In this document: positions 1 through 7,408 of the stretch, one piece after another
How the letters are laid out: every line of letters starts with the position of its first letter
How positions within the stretch are numbered: the first letter of the stretch is position 1
NCBI GenBank assembly: GCA_964607755.1
Contig: CAZSMC010000004.1
Location: forward strand, 1-64,000
DNA from: CAZSMC01 sp964607755
GTDB taxonomy: Bacteria > Zhuqueibacterota > Zhuqueibacteria > Residuimicrobiales > Krinioviventaceae
Length of the DNA stretch: 64,000 nt
Reading direction: 5' to 3'
The notes under the pieces: generated by a model
What the model was told of the DNA's origin: nothing
Database searches by the model: none
What the model saw: the letters and a program-made list of their open reading frames with translations, nothing else
Translations under genes and position numbers: made by a program

Positions 1-111
1 TCAAGCATCTGGAGAGCTCAGTTCAGGGAAACTTGGACGCTGGGTTCGGCGGGGGGCAGTTGGAAAAGTGTCCTCTATCGGTGGGGATAACTCGCTGGCT
101 GCCTACCCGAC

Positions 112-222
112 TTTTAACCGCCGATTGGTTCAGGCACATTTCGGGGTAATTTCATGTTCAGTTGCTTTGCGGCGGTTTTTCTGATGCGGTTAAAACGGCT
201 GATTTAATTGTTAACGTTAGCT
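112..222 (+). repeat. Possible degenerate recombination site at the left edge of the cassette
   Basis: An inverted 10-mer, TTTTAACCGC at 112-121 and GCGGTTAAAA at 186-195, is followed by GTTAGCT at 216-222. GTTAGCT fits the integron core-site (R-prime) pattern and is the exact reverse complement of AGCTAAC at 1070-1076, as expected for the two ends of one cassette. The left half-site that should pair around 216-222 is not clear, so this end is much less certain than the site at 1070-1196. The first 254 bases otherwise hold no gene I can support. Confidence 0.35.
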
Positions 223-254
223 GTAAAGGATTTGCTTCTAAGGAAAATTAATAC

Positions 255-356
255 ATGATCAATGCTGAATTAACTTCTATCACAGACGCAGAACAGAACA
301 ACCTGAGATCAAGGTTCAAACGCCTATGGCTTACCTCATTTAAGGAAGATTTATAA
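255..356 (+). CDS. Small ORF, 33 aa, possible first gene of the cassette
   Basis: ATG at 255 follows AAGGA at about 240-244 and reads 33 codons to TAA at 354-356, two bases before the next ATG at 359. The product starts MINAELTSITDAEQNN and ends in a basic/aromatic stretch (RSRFKRLWLTSFKEDL). It has no recognisable domain. The position inside the putative cassette and tight spacing to the nucleotidyltransferase-like gene favour translation, but a 33-codon ORF can occur by chance. It could also be the remnant of a longer gene. Confidence 0.3.
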   Translation: MINAELTSITDAEQNNLRSRFKRLWLTSFKEDL

Positions 357-358
357 GA

Positions 359-859
359 ATGGAAAAAGCATTGAAAGTCATTAGTGAAATGCACAAGGAA
401 GGGGTGCTGAAGGAGTATGCCATCGGTGGGGCGATTGCCACTATCTACTATACAGAACCTTTTGCCACTAATGATGTGGACATATTTTTTATACCGCCTG
501 AAGAACAAGGACTGCTCGTGCTAACTCCCTTTTATGAATTCTGCAAGAAAAGAGGGTATAAGACCGAAAAAGAATATATTTTGATAGGCGAAACACCCAT
601 ACATTTTTTACCTGCAGCGACGGCACTGGAAAAAGAAGCCGTGCAGCATGCTACTCCTGTGAAATACAAAACTATCAAGGTAAATATTTTACGGCCAGAA
701 TACTTGATTGCGATTTTTCTTCATGTGTTTCGGTTGAAAGACAGGGAGAAAATTGCCAGACTTTTGGAACAAACGGAAATAAACAAAAAGCTCTTGACGG
801 ATATTTTAAGCAGGCATAGTTTAAAGGACAAATTTGGGAAATTTATAGGTGAGCAATGA
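359..859 (+). CDS. Nucleotidyltransferase-like protein (possible toxin of a toxin-antitoxin type pair)
   Basis: The 166-aa product has a minimal nucleotidyltransferase-like N-terminus: a helix, the turn AIGGAIATIYY at about residues 21-31, then the acidic strand NDVDIFF at about 38-44, which resembles the GG/GS and DxD metal-binding motifs of the MNT/AbiEii/DUF6036 families. A helical C-terminus (LKDREKIARLLEQTEIN) follows. AAGGAAG lies about 10 bases upstream of ATG 359. The stop overlaps the start of the next gene as ATGA (856-859), so the two are translationally coupled. In these families the enzyme commonly pairs with a small partner in toxin-antitoxin or abortive-infection modules. That role is inferred here; target and activity are unknown. 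It lies inside a putative integron cassette. Confidence 0.65.
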   Translation: MEKALKVISEMHKEGVLKEYAIGGAIATIYYTEPFATNDVDIFFIPPEEQGLLVLTPFYEFCKKRGYKTEKEYILIGETPIHFLPAATALEKEAVQHATPVKYKTIKVNILRPEYLIAIFLHVFRLKDREKIARLLEQTEINKKLLTDILSRHSLKDKFGKFIGEQ

Positions 860-1023
860 AGAAGCTTGTTGCAAAAAACACAATAGAGTTAGAAAAATAC
901 AGGCAAACACTGTTTAGCTCAAAAGAAGTGTACCGCAGAGAACAAGCCAAGTTGCCTTTTGAAAAAAAAATAGAAATCGTCATGAAGCTCAACAGATTTG
1001 TCAGGGAGTGGGGGCAGTCTTGA
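856..1023 (+). CDS. Small partner protein of the nucleotidyltransferase-like gene, 55 aa
   Basis: ATG at 856 overlaps the upstream stop by four bases and reads 55 codons to TGA at 1021-1023. The product is basic and helical (MKKLVAKNTIELEKYRQTLF at the start, then AKLPFEKKIEIVMKLNRF). Short proteins with an AKLPFEEKI-like segment occur, to my recollection, beside stand-alone nucleotidyltransferases. The ATGA coupling and cassette context suggest an antitoxin-like or accessory subunit. No DNA-binding motif is obvious. The ORF ends 46 bases before the attC-like site. Confidence 0.55.
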   Translation: MKKLVAKNTIELEKYRQTLFSSKEVYRREQAKLPFEKKIEIVMKLNRFVREWGQS

Positions 1024-1069
1024 GCCATTGTGGAGCGAGTGCAATAAATCGGATTTCGAGCCTGAGAAC

Positions 1070-1196
1070 AGCTAACAATTGCTCCAGCCGACCGAGGGGC
1101 GCGTGCTTCTTGGTTTGCTTTTTGGCGTTTTCGAGGTTTATTTTGTTTAATCGGGTCAGATGCTCATGCGCCCTCGGCGGCTGAGCATGGTTATAC
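1070..1196 (+). repeat. attC-like integron recombination site (folded, about 127 bp)
   Basis: The left end AGCTAACAATTGCTCCAGCC closely resembles the R-double-prime/L-double-prime part of classical attC sites. The arms 1081-1102 and 1168-1186 are inverted repeats: GCTC-AGCCG-CCGAGGG-CGC pairs throughout, with single unpaired bases C, A and G only in the left arm. The unpaired A after AGCCG sits where aadA-type attC sites carry an extrahelical base. The spacer is about 65 bp and the right core is GTTATAC at 1190-1196, which departs from the GTTRRRY consensus. Its left core AGCTAAC is complementary to GTTAGCT at 216-222, as predicted for one cassette. No integrase gene is in the window. Confidence 0.6.
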
Positions 1197-1213
1197 AAAA
1201 CAAATAAAGAGTA

Positions 1214-1420
1214 TTGACTCAGATGCACAAGAGTATTTCTGAAAATAATGTGAAAAGGCTATTTGATTCATATCAGAAAGAATGGACAAGACAGAACGAT
1301 GAAGTTAAAAAATTTTTTGAATCCCATAAAGCTAATAGAAAATCTCTTTGGGATATAATAATTCAGTTTAATTCAATCCTCATTGGTGCATTTTCAATAA
1401 TAATAGCATTTAATATTTAA
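1214..1420 (+). CDS. Small putative membrane-anchored protein, about 65-68 aa
   Basis: The frame opens at TTG 1214 or ATG 1223, the latter giving 65 aa. The first two thirds are charged and helical (SYQKEWTRQNDEVKKFFES), and the C-terminus is a hydrophobic segment (IIQFNSILIGAFSIIIAFNI) that could be a membrane anchor. AT content is high, as in the following gene and unlike smc. It begins just after the attC-like site and may belong to a second cassette. I do not recognise the family. Confidence 0.4.
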   Translation: MTQMHKSISENNVKRLFDSYQKEWTRQNDEVKKFFESHKANRKSLWDIIIQFNSILIGAFSIIIAFNI

Positions 1421-1508
1421 TTGAAAAGTAAAATTGGGCTATTATGGTAAAAATCCTACATATTATTTTTGTACAAGAGTTATACTCTAAAGTACAGGGA
1501 GTACTAAA

Positions 1509-2252
1509 ATGCTTTATAGAACTCAACTTTTATCGTTAATATTATTCCTTTGTATTTGTTCTGGATCGTTTGCTCAAAAGACTGATAGTTTAATACAGCA
1601 ACTGAAAAACGAAAATGACAATATTACAAATTTTCGATCAGAAAAAGGAATGCTAAAGGCATCGAATCATAATCTAATTCAAGCTCGACAAAACATTTTT
1701 AAAATTAAGAGTCAACTTCAAACTGTAAATACTGAACTTGATAATCCGGTATATTTTAAAAACGATATAACACTTGATAGTAATTTAGATCTTGTTGATT
1801 TTTATATTTATGAATACAGCGAAAATTATTATCAAGCTTTTGGTAGAATCAAAAATAAACAAAAGAAATATCTCGAATGGGTAAAATTAAGATACAATCT
1901 ATACAATAATGATGTATTTGTAGCCACTGATTATACATACATTGATTTTGAATCATATAGTAACTCTGGTATCTCTCCATATAAATATTCTTTTATAAAT
2001 ACGTTTATTGACAAAATGGATTTTGATAGCATTGCTTTCCAAATTCAATACGATATCGAATATGGTGACGATGAAATTTTATGGGACCAAATACTTGAAT
2101 TAGAATTAGTTACAATAATTCCATCTGGGATGGAAATTTTATATCAGGCTATGACGCAAACATTCAATATCCCTATCCTCAATCAGGTAATTTTTCAGTT
2201 CGAGCTAAAGCAAGTGACGGCAGCCTGGAGACTCAATGGTCAGAAAGTATAA
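1509..2252 (+). CDS. N-terminal part of an exported protein, broken by a frameshift
   Basis: ATG 1509 follows CAGGGAG and encodes a signal peptide (LILFLCICSGSFAQ, residues about 9-22), a helical stretch and a soluble domain rich in Tyr and Asn. After about base 2127 the encoded residues stop making sense. The other frame, from GAT at 2129, reads NFSVRAKASDGS and runs without a stop into the Ig-like domains of the next entry. The likely intact gene is 1509-3430, about 640 aa, with one base missing near GGG at 2127. This is either a sequencing/assembly error or a real pseudogene. Low GC sets it apart from the core genes downstream. Confidence 0.6.
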   Translation: MLYRTQLLSLILFLCICSGSFAQKTDSLIQQLKNENDNITNFRSEKGMLKASNHNLIQARQNIFKIKSQLQTVNTELDNPVYFKNDITLDSNLDLVDFYIYEYSENYYQAFGRIKNKQKKYLEWVKLRYNLYNNDVFVATDYTYIDFESYSNSGISPYKYSFINTFIDKMDFDSIAFQIQYDIEYGDDEILWDQILELELVTIIPSGMEILYQAMTQTFNIPILNQVIFQFELKQVTAAWRLNGQKV

Positions 2253-2392
2253 ATGCATCGATCGTTTCGTCATCTACTCCTGTAATTAACACGACTGAAA
2301 TTGAAAATGCTTCATATAAAAAGTCTTACAATTTTCGACTCCAAAGCAATGGTGGTATTGATCCTGTTACATGGCAAATTAAAAATGGAGCA

Positions 2393-3430
2393 TTGCCTGA
2401 TGGTTTATCTTTAAACTCCAGTAACGGGTTGATTGCAGGTATTCCATTACATTCTGGTTCTTTTGAATTTTCAGACTATCCGAGTTGGCTATCAGTAAAG
2501 AACTCCACCATAAGCGGTATAACCCCAAATCAGATTTTGGACACTTTGTTCACATTAATTGCAACAGACGGTGAACTCTCCGACACATTGGATGTGATGA
2601 TTCTCATTCGTACAAAACCACTAACCATCCTATCCGAAGACATTGACAATGCAATTTATAAAAATATATACAGCGATACCCTTGTAGCAACCGGTGGAAT
2701 AGCACCCTACTTTTGGTCTATTATCAATGAAAGTTTACCTCCTGGTTTAAATCTCGATAGTTTGGGTATTATATCCGGTATTCCAACATCTTCTGGACTA
2801 TTTCAGTTCACAGCTCGAGTACAAGATTCAGATAGGCCATTTCAATTGGATTCTCTATCATATAATATTAATGTAAAGAACAGCCTGCCCCAAATTACAT
2901 CACATGATACAATATCAGCAATAAGATCAAAAGACTTTGCTTATGTTGCTTCAGCAATTGATCCTGAAGGAAATAATGTATCCTATGAGTTCTTTTATTA
3001 CCCCTCTTGGTTATCAATGACAGATTCTCTTCTCATCGGAAACACACCAATTACTGCTTCTGATACTTCTTTTCTTTTAATTGCCACTGATGGTGATATG
3101 TCGGATTCCTTAAAAGTAAAAATTACTATTAAAGAACCATCTTCTGTCGATAAAGACGAGTTTCCAACTCACTTTCAAATGAGCGAAAACTATCCGAATC
3201 CATTTAATTCAAATACAAATATTAAAATAGATCTTCCAGAAACTAATAGTGTCGAAATATTTGTTCTCGATATTAATGGAAGACTTGTTGAAAAAATTCT
3301 TGTGGGTGAATTAAATGCAGGCTCGCATATATTGACCTGGAATGCATCCAATATTCCTTCAGGTCTATACTTTATAAGCTTCAAGACAGAGAAATTCGAC
3401 AAAGTTATAAAATGTACGTTTTTAAAGTAA
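2393..3430 (+). CDS. C-terminal part of the exported protein: Ig-like repeats and type A sorting domain
   Basis: This frame is open from at least 2129; TTG 2393 is merely the first possible start. It holds putative-Ig repeats of the LPDGLSLNSSNGLIAGIP type at about 2396-2470 and 2735-2830, alternating with cadherin-like segments (PSWLS, FLLIATDGDMSDSL). The C-terminus is a YPNPFN type IX secretion sorting domain (ENYPNPFNSNTNIKIDLPE, then GLYFISFKTEKFDKVIKCTF). Such proteins pass the inner membrane by Sec and the outer membrane by T9SS, ending on the cell surface. It belongs with the 1509 ORF. The function of the globular part is unknown. Confidence 0.65.
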   Translation: MPDGLSLNSSNGLIAGIPLHSGSFEFSDYPSWLSVKNSTISGITPNQILDTLFTLIATDGELSDTLDVMILIRTKPLTILSEDIDNAIYKNIYSDTLVATGGIAPYFWSIINESLPPGLNLDSLGIISGIPTSSGLFQFTARVQDSDRPFQLDSLSYNINVKNSLPQITSHDTISAIRSKDFAYVASAIDPEGNNVSYEFFYYPSWLSMTDSLLIGNTPITASDTSFLLIATDGDMSDSLKVKITIKEPSSVDKDEFPTHFQMSENYPNPFNSNTNIKIDLPETNSVEIFVLDINGRLVEKILVGELNAGSHILTWNASNIPSGLYFISFKTEKFDKVIKCTFLK

Positions 3431-3820
3431 TGCTATAGCAAAAAATCTCCGGAGTGGAACAGACGATTCAACTCATTCCCAACCGCTAGCTGATCGCCTG
3501 CCGATAGATAAAATCGGCAGATTTTAACCTGTGATGCTCTGCATCACTACTTATTCCTTTTAAGGAAAGAACAATAAGCCATCATAAATTAGAGATCAAT
3601 ACAGTGCATGGCATTGCAGTCTGTCATAAAGCATAAAAAGCAAAAGGCTTGGCATAGCACAAAAAGCCACATCTTGTACATTATCCCCCACCCAAAATTT
3701 AACTCTTGTTTTTTTCGCCTTTGAATTGTAATTTGACTTGTTTTGGAAATTGCAACCGGCAACGTGACACTCCCTTTTTTAAACCGGATTGAAACAATTA
3801 TTTTAAATGAATGGATCATC
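3431..3820. other. Intergenic region before smc
   Basis: About 390 bases with no supported gene. A hairpin with stem CTGCCGAT/ATCGGCAG lies at 3498-3520. The open frame running into smc from 3743 has no conserved residues before the TTG at 3821. Confidence 0.5.
3498..3526 (+). terminator. Possible intrinsic terminator after the exported Ig protein
   Basis: A perfect 8-bp stem (3498-3505 with 3513-3520) and 7-base loop are followed by ATTTTAA. The T-tract is short, so efficiency is uncertain. Confidence 0.4.
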
Positions 3821-6800
3821 TTGAAGTTAGCTGAACTTAATATTGTCGGATTTAAATCGTTTGCCAAGAAAACGAACGTGGTTTTTCACGAAGGCATGAC
3901 CGCTGTTGTGGGCCCGAACGGCTGCGGCAAGAGCAATATTGTCGATGCGATCCGCTGGGTAATGGGCGAGCAACGCTCCAGCGCGCTGCGCAGCGAAAAA
4001 ATGGACAATGTCATTTTTAGCGGCTCTGCCAGCGCCAAACCTGTGGGCATGGCCGAGGTGTCGCTGCGCATCGATAACGAAGACCATACCCTGCCGGTAG
4101 ATTATTCGGAAGTCTTGATTACCCGGCGCCTGTTCCGGTCCGGGGAAAGCCAGTACCTCATTAACGGCAATCAATGCCGCCTCAAAGACATTGCTGATTT
4201 GTTCATGGACACTGGTCTTACCGGCCAGTCCTATTCAGTTATAGAACTGGCGCAAGTCGAAAAAATCCTCAACGGTCAGGCCGAAGAGCGCCGCCGTATT
4301 TTCGAAGAAGCTGCCGGCATTACCAAATTCAAGCAGCGCCGCCGACTCACTTACCGCAAACTGGAAGCCACGCAAAAAGATCTGCTGCGAGTGGAAGATA
4401 TTCTTTCCGAAGTCGACAAAAAAGTCCGCGGACTCAAGCGTCAGGTCAGCAAAGCAAAACGGTATCAGGAACTCTCTGACGAGCTCAAAGACCTGGATAT
4501 CCGGCTGGCGACTTTTGATTACCGCAATCTGTTGAACGAGCTTGACCCGTTAGAAACAAAACTATACGCCGATTTGGATGAACGCGAAAAAACCGGCGCT
4601 GACCTGGCAGCTCATGATGCCGCTTATGAAAAACTGAAAACCCGGTTGCTGGAGCTGGAGCGCCAGCTCTCAGAAGAGCAAAACAGCTATAATAATATCG
4701 CCAAAAATATTCAAAAATTCGAAGAACGCGTGCTTGTCAACAAGGAACGCATCCGCAGTCTTGAAGAAATGCAAAAACGTTATGCCAACGAGCGGCAGAA
4801 TCTGGTCGATCAGTTGGGCGAGCTGGAGCAGGAGCACGACGAGGCCACGCATCAGAACAAGCAGGCTAAAAAAGACCTTGAACAGGCGCGTGCTGAATAC
4901 GATTCTTTGAATGAGGAATATCAGAAATTCCGCGATATTTTTAATGAAAAGCGAACCGCTGTCAAAAACAACGAAGCTGAAATTCTGTTTATCACCGAAG
5001 AACTTTCGAAGAAAATGAACGAAGGCGAGCGGTTGCGGGCCAGAGAAGAGAATCTGAGTCAACGGTTGGAAGAGATCAACTCGAGAGTTGAAGATCAAAA
5101 AAAGCAATTAAATGACCTTGAAAACAAGATTTCTGATGTGAACGAAAAGGAAAGCGCGCTCGCAACCGAACTTGAGGAAAAGAAAAAGCAGCAGGCTAAC
5201 GCAGCCAGAGAAGCGCAAGAAGCCGGCGGTGCAGCCGAAGGGTTGCGCAAAACTGACTTGCAGGACCAAAACCACATCGAAGTTCTGGAAAACAACGCCG
5301 AGATGATTCGCAAGGTTTTGGAAAACTATCAGGATTATCCCCCTGGCGTGCGCTACCTGGCAACGCTGAATTCTGATAATTTCACTTCCTACGGTACTGT
5401 AGCGAACATCCTGCACGTCAATCAGCAGCACCGGTTAGCTGTGTCGGCAGCGCTGGGTGAGGCGGCTACATACTTGCTGGTCAGGAATAAAAACGATGCT
5501 TACAGCGGCATCGGCCTGCTGCAGCAGGAACGTAAAGGTGTAGCCTCGTTTCTGCCTCTGGAGCACGGAGCACGCCAAAACCCGGATCACCCGGACGTCG
5601 ACGATCTTGGTGTTGTTGACTGGGCAAACAAGATTATCACCTGCGACGATAAATTCCGGTCTGTCATCGATTATTTACTCGGCTCGTATCTGATCGTCCA
5701 GGATTTGGAAACCGCAAATCGTATTTACAATGCCACATCGGAGCAAAACTTTAATCTGGTCACTTTGAACGGCGAAGTGCTGGGGCACTGGGGTCTCATA
5801 CGCGGCGGCAGTCACAGCAAACGCCAATCCGATTTTATCGGACGCCAGGAAGAGCTGGAAGAGCTGCAAAACGAAATTAAAAACCTGAAAGAAAAATGCA
5901 ACCAGCGTCAGAGCACCATCACGGAACGCGAACAGCAGGAAAAGTTGGCGGCAGAGCAATCGGAGGCGCTGCTGCAGGAGATCAATGCTCTGGACGAAAG
6001 CCTGTCGAAAACCCGTATGGAGCTGGGCCAGCTCGATTACGAGAAACAAAGTTTAAAAAACTCGATCGATCAGCAAATTGAAGAGAAAAAGCAACTGCTT
6101 GATCGTGTCAGTCAATTGGGTGAAAATCTCAAAAGCCAGGACAGCGACGCCCAGTCTCTGAAAACAAAACGCAACGAGATCAGTGAAAAAAATAAAGAGC
6201 TGGAAAAAGAGCTGGAAAAAGCTGAAGAAGATATGCTCGCCGCGTCGCAAAAAGTGCAAAAAAAAGAAGTCAAATTAGCAGAGCTTTCCAGCGAGTTCAA
6301 CTCGGCACAGCGGCATTGCGATTCGGTTCGCGAGCAAATGAATGCTACGCGGCGAATGATCGAACAGCGGGACGAAGAAAGTGACCGTGCCACAAAGGAA
6401 ATTGAAGAGTTGTTCCAGGTGAACGAAGAGTATGAAGAACGGATCAAAGAGCTGCAAGAAACGTTAAAAAAATTACAGGACAAACTGGACTCTTTAAAAG
6501 ATGAACAGTACCAGGTTAATGTAAAAACAGACGAGCAGGAGAAACAGATCCGGGCGATTCGTCAGCATAATGAGCAATTGAGTCAAAATATTCACGAGTC
6601 GCAATTGCGGATTTCCGAGCTCAAGATGCGCATCGACTCGCTTGAAAAGCGCATGCAGGAAGAATACGAATATGAATTAAAGCGAATCCCGGCTGATCCT
6701 GATTTGGATGTGGACGAATCGCGCACCCGGGCCAGGGAGTTACGAGAACAGCTCAAAAAAATGGGACCCGTCAATTTGCTGGCGCTAAAAGAATACCAGC

Positions 6801-7375
6801 AGGAAAAAGAGCGTTATGACTTTTTGAACTCCCAGCGAAACGACCTGCTCAAAGCGCAAAAGGACTTGAACGAAACGATTGAAATTATCAACAAAACAGC
6901 TCAGGAAAAGTTCTACAAGACATTCGAACAAGTGCAAGCAAACTTTTCCAAAGTATTTAAAAGCTTTTTCCAGGGCGGCCGTGCCAGTCTGGTACTTCGG
7001 GAGTCCGATGATCCTTTGGAGGCGGATATTGATATTTTCGCTGCGCCGGGCGGTAAAAAACCGGCGTCGCTGCAACTATTATCCGGCGGCGAAAAGTCTT
7101 TGACCGCCGTTTCGCTGTTGTTTGCAATTTATTTGGTAAAACCCAGTCCGTTTTGTATATTTGACGAAGTTGACGCTCCGCTGGATGATAAAAATGTGCA
7201 GCGCTTTACCACCGCATTGAGCGATTTTGCCAAAGACACGCAGTTCATCCTGGTCACTCATAACAAACTCACCATGCGGGCGGCAAACCAGTTATACGGC
7301 GTTACTATGGAGGAAGAAGGAGTGTCCAAAGTTGTGTCTGTTAAATTCGAAACAGCAGAACAATATGCCAACTGA
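3821..7375 (+). CDS. smc: Chromosome segregation protein SMC
   Basis: The 1184-aa product is the ATPase of the bacterial condensin complex, which acts with ScpA and ScpB to compact and separate sister chromosomes. Walker A GPNGCGKSN is at residues 31-39, followed by a long coiled coil, a hinge at roughly 510-660 (starting near YPPGVRYLATL), a returning coiled coil, and the C-terminal head with LSGGEKSLT at 1087-1095 and Walker B FCIFDEVDAPLDD near 1110. I chose TTG 3821 because the protein then begins (M)KLAELNIVGFKSF, the normal SMC start, and matches the usual length of about 1185 aa. The upstream ATG 3743 would add 26 unconserved residues. No scpA or scpB is nearby. Confidence 0.95.
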   Translation: MKLAELNIVGFKSFAKKTNVVFHEGMTAVVGPNGCGKSNIVDAIRWVMGEQRSSALRSEKMDNVIFSGSASAKPVGMAEVSLRIDNEDHTLPVDYSEVLITRRLFRSGESQYLINGNQCRLKDIADLFMDTGLTGQSYSVIELAQVEKILNGQAEERRRIFEEAAGITKFKQRRRLTYRKLEATQKDLLRVEDILSEVDKKVRGLKRQVSKAKRYQELSDELKDLDIRLATFDYRNLLNELDPLETKLYADLDEREKTGADLAAHDAAYEKLKTRLLELERQLSEEQNSYNNIAKNIQKFEERVLVNKERIRSLEEMQKRYANERQNLVDQLGELEQEHDEATHQNKQAKKDLEQARAEYDSLNEEYQKFRDIFNEKRTAVKNNEAEILFITEELSKKMNEGERLRAREENLSQRLEEINSRVEDQKKQLNDLENKISDVNEKESALATELEEKKKQQANAAREAQEAGGAAEGLRKTDLQDQNHIEVLENNAEMIRKVLENYQDYPPGVRYLATLNSDNFTSYGTVANILHVNQQHRLAVSAALGEAATYLLVRNKNDAYSGIGLLQQERKGVASFLPLEHGARQNPDHPDVDDLGVVDWANKIITCDDKFRSVIDYLLGSYLIVQDLETANRIYNATSEQNFNLVTLNGEVLGHWGLIRGGSHSKRQSDFIGRQEELEELQNEIKNLKEKCNQRQSTITEREQQEKLAAEQSEALLQEINALDESLSKTRMELGQLDYEKQSLKNSIDQQIEEKKQLLDRVSQLGENLKSQDSDAQSLKTKRNEISEKNKELEKELEKAEEDMLAASQKVQKKEVKLAELSSEFNSAQRHCDSVREQMNATRRMIEQRDEESDRATKEIEELFQVNEEYEERIKELQETLKKLQDKLDSLKDEQYQVNVKTDEQEKQIRAIRQHNEQLSQNIHESQLRISELKMRIDSLEKRMQEEYEYELKRIPADPDLDVDESRTRARELREQLKKMGPVNLLALKEYQQEKERYDFLNSQRNDLLKAQKDLNETIEIINKTAQEKFYKTFEQVQANFSKVFKSFFQGGRASLVLRESDDPLEADIDIFAAPGGKKPASLQLLSGGEKSLTAVSLLFAIYLVKPSPFCIFDEVDAPLDDKNVQRFTTALSDFAKDTQFILVTHNKLTMRAANQLYGVTMEEEGVSKVVSVKFETAEQYAN

Positions 7376-7408
7376 AAGAACGATCAAATGAAAAAGAGGA
7401 GTTTATTC

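Noticed and set aside
1479..1485. A second GTTATAC, identical to the core at 1190-1196, as the end of a second cassette
   Set aside because: No complementary GTATAAC and no paired arms precede it, so a second cassette boundary is not supported.
3743..3820. An N-terminal extension of SMC from ATG 3743
   Set aside because: The 26 extra residues are unconserved, and the protein from TTG 3821 matches the family start and length.
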